From Stigmatella erecta (lineage in GTDB: Bacteria > Myxococcota > Myxococcia > Myxococcales > Myxococcaceae), in assembly GCF_900111745.1 (NCBI RefSeq), contig NZ_FOIJ01000004.1, forward strand, positions 451,339 to 515,338: a stretch of 64,000 bases of DNA, in the 5' to 3' direction. Each line of letters begins with the position of its first letter. Positions within the stretch are counted from its first letter, which is position 1. Under the pieces are notes generated by a model that was not told where the DNA came from, ran no database searches, and saw nothing but the letters and a program-made list of their open reading frames with translations. The translations under genes were made by a program, and so were the position numbers. Positions 28,173 to 35,263 of this stretch are shown here, one piece after another.

Positions 28173-29186
28173 CTACCGCCGGCGGGCGCGGACGCGGACC
28201 GGGGCGGGGCGGCGGCGCAGGAGCAGGGCCGCGGCGATCAGCCCCACCGCGGCCATGGCGGGCAGGCCCCCGGTGGCGGAGGCACCGCAGCCCTGCGGGG
28301 CACCGAACTCCAGGTCCTCGCGGTCATCGCCCGGGTCGCCCGGCAGGGTGGTGTAGCCCGGCGCGGAGGGAGCGGACGGCGTGCCCACGCCGGGGTCCGG
28401 CAGCGGGGAGGGATTGGGCAGCTCGGCCTCCGTCTCGGAAGGCGTCTCGGGCACGGGGGCGGGCGCGGGAGGCGCGGGGGGCGGGGGCATCACGTCCGCC
28501 AGGGTCGTGCCCATGACGAAGCCATCATGGTAGAGCGTGGCGGTGGGGGAGATGCTCTCGTCCCGGTACAGGCCGAGCTTCAGGTAGTTCTTCTCCTTGC
28601 CGAACTGGGTGGCCGCCATCGTCTTGGGCAGCACGAGCTTGCCGTCCTTGTAGAGCTCGACGAAGCCCACCTTGGCGTCGGAGGACCACTTCACGTGCAT
28701 GACGAAGTCGTTCCACACCTCGCGCTTGAGGGGCGTCTTCCACACCACGCGGCCGTTGCTGCCCCCCACGCGCAGGCGCATCTCCTCGCCCACCACGTAG
28801 AACTCCAGGGGGGGCGAGCCGCAGCAGCCATTCTGGTGCCACTGCGCGAACACCTGCCACTTGTCCGCCGAGGGGTAGCCCTTCGGGAACAGGGTGCTCC
28901 ACTTGTAGAAGTAGTCGGTGTTGGTCGTCTCGTGGCTCAGGTACAGCAGCTCGTTGCGGTTGCCGCTGGCGTTGATGGGGTCATCCCCCTTCTTCACCGT
29001 CACCTTGAGCGCATAGCGCCCTTCCCGCACAACGTCCGTGACGACCTGGAGCCTGTCCGAGGCAACGCTCTGGAGGCGGGACCATTGGGAGTGATTACCG
29101 GTCTCGAAATCCCCTTTCCAGAGGGTGGCTGCTGAGGCAAGGGCAGGCATCAGCAGGGCAGGGACAAGCAGAAGGAAACGCTTCAA
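28173..29186 (-). CDS. Secreted polysaccharide lyase-like protein with MYXO-CTERM tail
   Basis: The 337-aa protein has a signal peptide (MKRFLLLVPALLMPALASA) and a jelly-roll domain of the heparin-lyase-I/PL20-like fold (DFETGNHSQW, YFYKWSTLFPKGYP, WQVFAQWHQNGC, VWNDFVMHVKWS, LKLGLYRDESI). A Pro-rich linker follows, then a C-terminal sorting tail: GCGAS, a hydrophobic helix and RRR, the MYXO-CTERM pattern that anchors proteins to the myxobacterial surface. The likely start is TTG at 29186, with AAAGGA 7 bases upstream. Substrate is probably an acidic polysaccharide, by family analogy only. Confidence 0.83.
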   Translation of the reverse strand: MKRFLLLVPALLMPALASAATLWKGDFETGNHSQWSRLQSVASDRLQVVTDVVREGRYALKVTVKKGDDPINASGNRNELLYLSHETTNTDYFYKWSTLFPKGYPSADKWQVFAQWHQNGCCGSPPLEFYVVGEEMRLRVGGSNGRVVWKTPLKREVWNDFVMHVKWSSDAKVGFVELYKDGKLVLPKTMAATQFGKEKNYLKLGLYRDESISPTATLYHDGFVMGTTLADVMPPPPAPPAPAPVPETPSETEAELPNPSPLPDPGVGTPSAPSAPGYTTLPGDPGDDREDLEFGAPQGCGASATGGLPAMAAVGLIAAALLLRRRPAPVRVRARRR

Positions 29187-29584
29187 TTCGGGTCCTTTCG
29201 TTCCAGGTGCGGCGGTCGGACAAATGGGGGAAAAAATCCCTTCCCGAGCCTCTCGTCTGCCAAGCCCCTGCCGGCCGCGCGCTGCCTGTCTTGCCTGCTT
29301 CGCACCCGGGACGGCGGTCCCCCGCTCGCCTTCTGCCTCCAGGTCAAAGCGTCAACTACCTTTGATTCCAAAGGAATGGTGCGCGGAGGCGCTGTGTACG
29401 CGATAGCCTACAGGGCGCCGAAGGGCCCTCCGGCGCAGGGTTGCTCGTGGGGCGGGCGGGCTTGGAGAGCCTGGGGCTTGAACAGGCCAGGAGCGCCCTG
29501 GACGGTTGCTTGCTCCGGCCCCGGAAACACCGGTTTCTGGGGTGGGCACGTGTCGTGGTTTCCCCCTCACCGGAAGGCGAGTTC
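29187..29584. other. Intergenic region between divergent lyase and acyl-CoA synthetase genes
   Basis: These 398 bases hold no convincing gene. They must contain the promoters of both divergent genes. The only clear element is a small inverted repeat at 29359-29374 (CCTTTG-ATTC-CAAAGG), roughly midway and in the AT-richest part. Short open frames here lack ribosome binding sites. Confidence 0.5.
29359..29374. promoter_or_regulatory. Inverted repeat CCTTTG-ATTC-CAAAGG
   Basis: Two perfect 6-base arms flank a 4-base spacer, 173 bases before the lyase start and 211 bases before the acyl-CoA synthetase start. It is a possible operator for one or both genes. Confidence 0.3.
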
Positions 29585-31216
29585 ATGTCCTCTGTCTCCC
29601 CTCGCAACATGACGGATTACGAGGCGGTCTACCGGTCCTTCCGGTGGGAGCGGCCCGAGCACTTCAACTTCGCCACGGACGTCATCGACGCGCACGCCTC
29701 CGCGCGCCCCGAGGCCCTGGCGATGCTCTGGTCGGACGAGGGCGGGCAGGAGCGGCGCTTCACCTTCGCGGAGCTGCGGCGGCACTCGCTCCAAGCGGCG
29801 CGGTTCCTCACGGACCTGGGCTTGCGGCGCGGCGAGCGGGTGTTCCTCGTGCTGCCGCGCATCCCGGAGTGGTGGTTCCTGGTGCTCGGCTGTATGCGCG
29901 CGGGCCTCGTCTTCATGCCGGGCACGCCGATGCTCACGCCCAAGGACATCCGCTACCGGCTGGCGGCCAGCCAGGCGCAGGCGGTCATCACCGACGCCAG
30001 CTGTCTGGACCGCTTCGAGGGGCTGGTGGGCACGGGGCCGGTGAAGCACTGGATTGCCCTGGGCGAGGCCCCCTCGCCGTGGGTGCGCTACGCGGGGGAG
30101 CCGGGGGCGGGAGCGGAGGCGGTGTCCTTTCCGCCCACGCGCGCGGACGAGCCCATGCTCCTCTATTTCACCTCGGGCACCACGGGCATGCCGAAGCAGG
30201 TGCTCCACACCCATGCCAGCTATGGGCTGGGGCACGGGGTGACGGGGCGCTACTGGCTGGATTTGACGCCCGAGGACCGGCACCTGACGCTGTCGGACAC
30301 GGGCTGGGCCAAGTGCGCCTGGGGCAAGCTGTTCGGGCCCTGGAGCCAGGGGGCGTGCAACGTCGTCTATGACTACCGGGGGCGGTTCGACGCGCCGCGC
30401 ATCCTGAAGATGCTGGAGACGCAGCGGGTGACGACGTTCTGCGCGCCGCCCACGGCGTGGCGGGCGCTCGTGCTGCAGGAGCTGTCGAAGTACGACCTGA
30501 GCGCCATCCGCCACGCGGTGAGCGCGGGGGAGCCGCTGAACCCGGAGGTCATCGAGGCGTGGAAGGCGGCGACGGGGCTGCACATCCGCGAAGGCTACGG
30601 GCAGACGGAGACGGTGGTGGTGGTGGGGATGTTCCCGGCGCTGGAGCCGCGGGTGGGCTCCATGGGCAAGCCCTCGCCGGGCTTCACGGTCTCGATTATC
30701 GATGACCAGGGCCAGGAGGTGGCCCCGGGGCAGGAGGGGGACATCGCGGTGCGCGTGGCCCCGGAGCGGCCGGTGGGGCTGTTCCAGGGCTATCTGGACG
30801 ACGACGCGGCCAACGCGGCTTGCCGGCGCGGGGACTGGTACGTCACGGGAGATCGGGCGGTGAAGGACGCGGAGGGCTACTTCTGGTTCGTGGGGCGCGC
30901 GGACGACGTCATCAAGACGTCGGGCTACCGGGTGGGGCCCTTCGAGGTGGAGTCCGCGCTGATCGAGCACGCGGCGGTGGCCGAGTCCGCGGTCATCGGG
31001 GTGCCGGACGAGCGCATCGGCCAGCGCATCAAGGCCTACGTCATCCTGGCGCCGGGGTACACGGGCTCCCCGGAGCTGGCGGTGGAGCTCCAGGAGCACG
31101 TGAAGCGCACGACGGCCGCGTACAAGTACCCCCGGGAGATCGAATTCGTGACGGAGCTGCCCAAGACGGTGAGCGGGAAGATCCGCCGCGCCGAGCTGCG
31201 GGGCTCCGCGCGGTAG
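29585..31216 (+). CDS. AMP-forming acyl-CoA synthetase
   Basis: The 543-aa adenylate-forming enzyme should activate a carboxylic acid to its CoA thioester through an acyl-AMP. Core motifs are present: YFTSGTTGMPKQ (P-loop), GYGQTETVVVVG, YVTGDRAVKDAEGYFWFVGR with the hinge Asp, DDVIKTSGYRV, and the catalytic Lys in PKTVSGKIRR near the C-terminus. Overall pattern is close to the medium-chain (ACSM-like)/acetyl-CoA synthetase branch rather than to NRPS adenylation domains. The chain length of the substrate cannot be read. I start at ATG 29585 because GGAAGGCGAG precedes it. The frame upstream to 29441 is unsupported. Confidence 0.9.
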   Translation: MSSVSPRNMTDYEAVYRSFRWERPEHFNFATDVIDAHASARPEALAMLWSDEGGQERRFTFAELRRHSLQAARFLTDLGLRRGERVFLVLPRIPEWWFLVLGCMRAGLVFMPGTPMLTPKDIRYRLAASQAQAVITDASCLDRFEGLVGTGPVKHWIALGEAPSPWVRYAGEPGAGAEAVSFPPTRADEPMLLYFTSGTTGMPKQVLHTHASYGLGHGVTGRYWLDLTPEDRHLTLSDTGWAKCAWGKLFGPWSQGACNVVYDYRGRFDAPRILKMLETQRVTTFCAPPTAWRALVLQELSKYDLSAIRHAVSAGEPLNPEVIEAWKAATGLHIREGYGQTETVVVVGMFPALEPRVGSMGKPSPGFTVSIIDDQGQEVAPGQEGDIAVRVAPERPVGLFQGYLDDDAANAACRRGDWYVTGDRAVKDAEGYFWFVGRADDVIKTSGYRVGPFEVESALIEHAAVAESAVIGVPDERIGQRIKAYVILAPGYTGSPELAVELQEHVKRTTAAYKYPREIEFVTELPKTVSGKIRRAELRGSAR

Positions 31217-31230
31217 GGGCCCGCCGGGCG

Positions 31231-31776
31231 TCACCGTGCGGGGCGGGGAAGCGTGTAGCGCAGCTCGACCAGGCCCCGGGCGAAGCGGGTGAGCCCCGTG
31301 AGCTCCAGGGGGCGCGTGAGGGCCGCCGGGAGCAGGGGGATGCCGCCGCCGAGGACGACGGGGATGAGGCCCAGGTGAAGCTCATCCAGCAAGCCGCGCT
31401 GGACGAACTGGGCGACGAGGTGGCCGCCACCGATGAGCCAGATGTTCTTGCCCGCGGCGGCCTCCACCATCTGGGCGTGAACGGCGCCCACGTCCTCGGT
31501 GGTGAAGCGGAGGTTGGCGCCTGGGATGGCGGGGAGCTTCCGGTGGGTGAAGACCCAGGTGGGCCGGTCCGCATAGGCCCAGGGCTGGTTCTCGTTGAGG
31601 ATGAACTCGTAGGTGGCGGCGCCCATGGCGAGCGGCCCCACGTCCTTCATGAAGGCCTCGTAGTGCGCGGTCAGGCCTTCGGTGTCATTGAACTGGAAGA
31701 GCCAGTCGAGCTTGCCCGCGCTGTCCGCGATGAACCCGTCGATGCTGGCCGCCACGTAATATTGGGTGCGTGTCAT
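31231..31776 (-). CDS. Dihydrofolate-reductase-fold (RibD C-terminal-like) protein
   Basis: The 181-aa product shows the RibD_C/DHFR-like fold: YYVAASIDGFIAD at the N-terminus, GAATYEFIL, VFTHRKLP, and IWLIGGGHLVAQFV followed by LDELHLGLIPVVLGGG. Such proteins are NADPH-dependent reductases of unknown substrate and often sit beside small regulators. The start at 31776 lies 66 bases from the divergent WYL regulator, with a perfect 23-bp palindrome in between, so the regulator very likely controls it. Confidence 0.85.
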   Translation of the reverse strand: MTRTQYYVAASIDGFIADSAGKLDWLFQFNDTEGLTAHYEAFMKDVGPLAMGAATYEFILNENQPWAYADRPTWVFTHRKLPAIPGANLRFTTEDVGAVHAQMVEAAAGKNIWLIGGGHLVAQFVQRGLLDELHLGLIPVVLGGGIPLLPAALTRPLELTGLTRFARGLVELRYTLPRPAR

Positions 31777-31797
31777 GGGCGGGAGGATGCGCCCGAA

Positions 31798-31820
31798 TCC
31801 CTGACAGTTCCTGTCAGGGA
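31798..31820. promoter_or_regulatory. Perfect inverted repeat, probable operator of the WYL regulator
   Basis: TCCCTGACAG-TTC-CTGTCAGGGA has perfect 10-base arms around a 3-base spacer. It lies 21 bases from the DHFR-like start and 22 bases from the regulator start, where it could control both divergent promoters. An HTH-WYL regulator encoded next to it is the obvious binder (inference). Confidence 0.75.
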
Positions 31821-31842
31821 TTTTCTGGCATGGTGCCGGAAG

Positions 31843-32808
31843 ATGAAATCCAGCCGCCTGCTTGCCTTGCTTCTCGTGCTCCAGCGGCGAGGGACCGCCA
31901 AGGCGGCGGAGCTCGCCGAGGAACTGGAGGTCTCCGTGCGCACGCTCTACCGGGACGTGGCCGCGCTGATGGCGGCGGGGGTGCCCGTGTGGACGGAGCC
32001 GGGGCCCCAAGGGGGCATTCACCTGGTGGAGGGCTGGCGCACCCGGCTGGATGGGCTGACCGCCGACGAGGCGAACGCCCTGTTCCTCTTCGGCGCGCCG
32101 CAGGCCGTGGCGGACCTGGGCCTGGCCACGGTGGCCGTCAGTGCCCGGGCGAAGGTGAATGCGACGCTGCCGCCGGAGCTCCGGAGCCGGGCGAGCCGGA
32201 TCCGGGAGCGGTTCCTGCTCGATGCGCCCGGGTGGTTCTCGCGGTCCGAGTCCCTGGAGGCCCTGCCCGCGGTCGCGGGGGCGGTGTGGGAGGGCCGCCG
32301 GTTGGACCTTCAGTATGGCGCTCCGCCGAAGCGGCGGCGCGTGGAGCCGCTGGGGCTCGTGCTCAAGGCGGGCATCTGGTACCTGGTGGCGCGGCACGAG
32401 CAGGCGCTGCGCACCTACCGGATCAGCCGGATCCACCGGGCGGAAGGGAGGCCCGAGACCTTCACCCGGCCCGAAGGGTTCGAGCTGGCCGCATGGTGGG
32501 CGGAGTCCTCGGAGGCCTTCGACCGCTCCTTGCTGACGTACCGGTGCCGCGTGCGGGTGTCTCCGTATGCGCAAGTCCGCCTGCCCCAGGTGGTTCCGCA
32601 CGATGCGGTCCGCCGCATGCTCGAAGAGGCGGGAGCGCCGGATGGGGAAGGGTGGCGGAGCGTGGACTTGCTGATGGAGGGAGAGGACGTGGCGGCGGAG
32701 CAACTCACGGCCCTGGGAACCGGGGTCGAGGTGTTGGAGCCGCTGTCCTTGCGCCAACGGCTGTACGCGGTGGCCACCCGGATGGCGGCCCTGAACGGCC
32801 CGGGTTAG
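31843..32808 (+). CDS. HTH-WYL transcriptional regulator (YafY/DeoR-like)
   Basis: The 321-aa protein has an N-terminal winged helix (residues 1-60, RGTAKAAELAEELEVSVRTLYRDVAAL as the HTH at positions 31888-31968). A central helical part follows and then a WYL domain (about 140-225) with RVEPLGLVLKAGIWYLVAR and TYRISRI, the arginine-rich ligand face. A WCX-type C-terminal part (VRVSPYAQVRLPQVV) completes it. I start at ATG 31843, directly after a GGAAG motif, since the HTH begins there. It is divergent from the DHFR-like gene across a perfect palindrome, the usual arrangement for autoregulation plus control of the neighbour. Confidence 0.9.
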   Translation: MKSSRLLALLLVLQRRGTAKAAELAEELEVSVRTLYRDVAALMAAGVPVWTEPGPQGGIHLVEGWRTRLDGLTADEANALFLFGAPQAVADLGLATVAVSARAKVNATLPPELRSRASRIRERFLLDAPGWFSRSESLEALPAVAGAVWEGRRLDLQYGAPPKRRRVEPLGLVLKAGIWYLVARHEQALRTYRISRIHRAEGRPETFTRPEGFELAAWWAESSEAFDRSLLTYRCRVRVSPYAQVRLPQVVPHDAVRRMLEEAGAPDGEGWRSVDLLMEGEDVAAEQLTALGTGVEVLEPLSLRQRLYAVATRMAALNGPG

Positions 32809-32818
32809 GTTCCTCTTC

Positions 32819-33667
32819 GTGACATTGGGTCTGCTGCCTTACTCCTCAGTCTCGGGATGCTGGCTCCCCTTGCTGCTGCTAGGGGGATTGCTCAGCGCTT
32901 GTGGTGCTGGATTGGAGCAACGTGCGGCACGCCGCACATACGCTCAGAGCTTGGACTCAGAGACCAGCGCATGCATGCGTAACCCTGCACTCTGTCCGCG
33001 TGTGCCTGGAAAGGGTGTCGGGGCGGCCTCGGGCCGTCAACGCCCCGCGGAGCTAGGGTCTTCACTCGCGGCGGGCCTGCGCATTCTGGATGCGGCGCTC
33101 CAGAAACGCATCGATCAGGTCATGAGCGAATGTGCGCTCAAGGCAGATTTTGAAGTCAATGAGCGTTACTTCGCGGGGAACCCCACGTCCCAGCAGTGTG
33201 CCCAGGTCATGGGCTCGGACGCTCAGGGAAATCCTGTGACCCGGGCCATGTTGCTGGGAAGAGAGAAACATCAGGTAGCGCTTGAATGCGTTCGAGACGC
33301 TTTGAATCAATTGCGGCCCGGCGGTTTCAGTCTCAACCAGCGGTACCGATTCAACAAGGACTCTGGGGCTTGGGAGCCTCTCAGCGAAAGGGGAGTGGAG
33401 GGGCTTCTTCGAGCGGGAGGACAGGGCCTCATCGGAACACTGGAGCCCGATGCCGTTATTCACACGGGAACACCCGCTGAAGTTCTGGACGTCTATGACT
33501 TCAAGTTTCCGTGTCCTGGAAGCAATGTGGCCACATGGCGTCCGTATGCCCGAGGGCATCCGTATTACCCTGCGCACCAGGGACAAATGTATGAGAAGGC
33601 TTTCGGCGTCAATCCAGGCCGGGTGGCTCCCCGTTGGGGTGTCAGGCGTTTACACGAGAAGCCATGA
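32819..33667 (+). CDS. Lipoprotein with PD-(D/E)XK-like C-terminus, probable toxin (SitA-like)
   Basis: The 282-aa product begins (GTG, 32819) with a hydrophobic signal ending in LLSAC, a lipobox, although the n-region lacks positive charges. The middle is unrecognised. The C-terminal 75 residues contain E-P210-D211, then 15 residues, then D227-F-K229, and a QGQMYEK motif at 254-260, which matches the PD-X(n)-(D/E)XK catalytic pattern of restriction-endonuclease-fold nucleases. The stop overlaps the ATG of a DUF3396 immunity-type gene. A lipid-anchored, variable C-terminal toxin followed by its immunity gene is the plan of the M. xanthus SitA/SitI proteins exchanged between outer membranes. 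That identity is inference. Third codon positions are visibly less GC-rich than in surrounding genes, suggesting transfer. Confidence 0.65.
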   Translation: MTLGLLPYSSVSGCWLPLLLLGGLLSACGAGLEQRAARRTYAQSLDSETSACMRNPALCPRVPGKGVGAASGRQRPAELGSSLAAGLRILDAALQKRIDQVMSECALKADFEVNERYFAGNPTSQQCAQVMGSDAQGNPVTRAMLLGREKHQVALECVRDALNQLRPGGFSLNQRYRFNKDSGAWEPLSERGVEGLLRAGGQGLIGTLEPDAVIHTGTPAEVLDVYDFKFPCPGSNVATWRPYARGHPYYPAHQGQMYEKAFGVNPGRVAPRWGVRRLHEKP

Positions 33668-34569
33668 GCGAGCACTATCCCCACATCCGATACCATGCGG
33701 CCCATGGGGCGCGAATGATCCGCGAGGGCCTGCGGATCTGTTTCTACATGCAGCGCTCAGATGAGCAGGTGGCTCAGGCGGTGACGGGAGCGCTGGATGT
33801 CTACTTGCGCGCCGTGGGAGCTCAGCGCCTCGGATGGTATCTCGACCTGGAAGGGGATTGGTGCCCTCTGGATGAACGGGCATGGGAAACACAACGGGCC
33901 CATGTGCTCGGCTCACGCGTGAGCAACGTGACGCTGGTGGATGATCCCTCGGGAGTTCCTGATTACCAGTTCGAGTATTACAGCAAGCCTCTTGATGCTT
34001 CGAGCCCTATCTACGATTCCCGGATGGTCTCCTCGGTGGGTTTCTGGTTGCCCACGGAGTTTCTGGAGACGGAAGGAGCGCCTTGCGTACGGAAGCTGGC
34101 CTTGGAACTGGCCGCCCTTTTGCCCTTCAACTCAGGGCACGCAGGACTGTGCTTCAACGCGCTCCTGGGGTACCGCGAAACCGCGGAAGAACTTAGCCGC
34201 TTGTGCCTGCGCTACCCTGGGATGGACATTGTCGAACTTGAGAGTCTCTCCAACCGGATAGGGCTCCGAGTGAAAGGCCCTGCCTGGCTGACGTTCCTGG
34301 GCCAACCGGTGCTGGGCGAACTGGGAGGGGTTCCTCGGTTGCGTTCCCTCCTCCGCTCTTCGAGTACAGAGGTTCAGCCGCTGGACGGGGAACGTGCCGT
34401 CGTCAGCTTGGGGCAAGGACCCGAAGCGGGCGACACGCAAAAAAGCCACATCTTGCCTGCGTACCGGGAACTGGCACACGTGCTGGCCCCATGGCTCTAT
34501 CACTCACACGGGGGGGCCTATTTCCCTGAGGCCATCCATGCCCTGTGGGAGCGGCGCTTCCTGGACTGA
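33664..34569 (+). CDS. DUF3396 (type VI immunity family) protein
   Basis: This 301-aa soluble protein reads as the DUF3396 family annotated as type VI immunity proteins: MIREGLRICFYM, AVTGALDVYLRAVG, VGFWLPTEFLE, LALELAALLPFNSGHAGLCFN, LCLRYPGMDI, GPAWLTFLGQPVLGELGG and a C-terminal LPAYRELAHVLAPWLYH. It has no signal peptide, so it acts in the cytoplasm. That is where a nuclease toxin would need neutralising. The start overlaps the upstream toxin candidate (ATGA), typical of toxin-immunity pairs. Codon use is less GC-biased than that of the flanking housekeeping genes. I am sure of the family, less so of the specific partner relation. Confidence 0.82.
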   Translation: MSEHYPHIRYHAAHGARMIREGLRICFYMQRSDEQVAQAVTGALDVYLRAVGAQRLGWYLDLEGDWCPLDERAWETQRAHVLGSRVSNVTLVDDPSGVPDYQFEYYSKPLDASSPIYDSRMVSSVGFWLPTEFLETEGAPCVRKLALELAALLPFNSGHAGLCFNALLGYRETAEELSRLCLRYPGMDIVELESLSNRIGLRVKGPAWLTFLGQPVLGELGGVPRLRSLLRSSSTEVQPLDGERAVVSLGQGPEAGDTQKSHILPAYRELAHVLAPWLYHSHGGAYFPEAIHALWERRFLD

Positions 34570-34580
34570 AGCGCGCTCAT

Positions 34581-34608
34581 TTGTCAAGAAGTTCGAATTT
34601 TATATGAA
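34581..34608 (+). promoter_or_regulatory. Possible promoter in AT-rich gap after the immunity gene
   Basis: TTGTCA at 34581-34586 and TATGAA at 34603-34608 are 16 bases apart within the most AT-rich stretch of the neighbourhood (34570-34703). The small lipoprotein gene starts 95 bases downstream. Confidence 0.35.
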
Positions 34609-34703
34609 AATCGCGGAATACGGCTTGTTCTGGAATATGTCGAGATGGTAGGAGTTGCGTGTGCTGCGTATGATGCCAGCACATCTGCAAAGGACCGGCT
34701 CCT

Positions 34704-34997
34704 ATGAAGAACATCATTGGTGGCATTGCGCTGGGCGTGCTCCTCGCGGGATGTGGTGGGCCCGAGGTGGATGAAGGGATGAACAGCGCCGAGCCCGCGC
34801 TGGCAGAGACCGAGCAGAACCTCTGTGAAGGCTTTCAAGACCCGTATGCGAACAGCTGCACCGCGAAGTGTGGCAACACCTGGGTCGTCGCCGGCTACTA
34901 CCCAGGCATTGGTTACGGCCAGTGCGGGGCTGTAGCGGATGCCCACTGCCGTTATTACTACGGCGTCGGTGCGAGCGGAGCCTGCTGGAGCCGCTAA
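34704..34997 (+). CDS. Small Cys-rich lipoprotein, unrecognised
   Basis: The 97-aa product has a lipoprotein signal (MKNIIGGIALGVLLAGC) and an acidic linker. A domain of about 55 residues follows with five Cys after the lipobox Cys (CEGF, SCTAKCG, QCG, HCRYYYG, ACW) and many aromatic and Gly residues. It resembles no family I can name. AAAGGA lies 10 bases before the ATG. It stands alone, with 266 bases to the next gene. It may be a small disulfide-stabilised surface protein. Confidence 0.72.
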   Translation: MKNIIGGIALGVLLAGCGGPEVDEGMNSAEPALAETEQNLCEGFQDPYANSCTAKCGNTWVVAGYYPGIGYGQCGAVADAHCRYYYGVGASGACWSR

Positions 34998-35263
34998 GCG
35001 CCAGGCCGTGCATTCCCACCGCTGAGAAAGGGGGCCGGGCGGCGGGTGCCCTTGGCCCCTCAGGCCCCTGCTGAATGAAAGGGGCTCACTGATCCCTGGC
35101 TGGCTCCGGGATGACTCACCGCAGAAATCGTTTGAGTTCCCATCAGCACCCGCGAAGAGGTGGCTCTGCCGCGTGACGCGCGGCTCACTCGATAAACATT
35201 TTATTCCGGCTATGGTGTGGGTGCTTCACAGGCAGAAAAACCGGCCGTCTCAAAGGATCCCCC

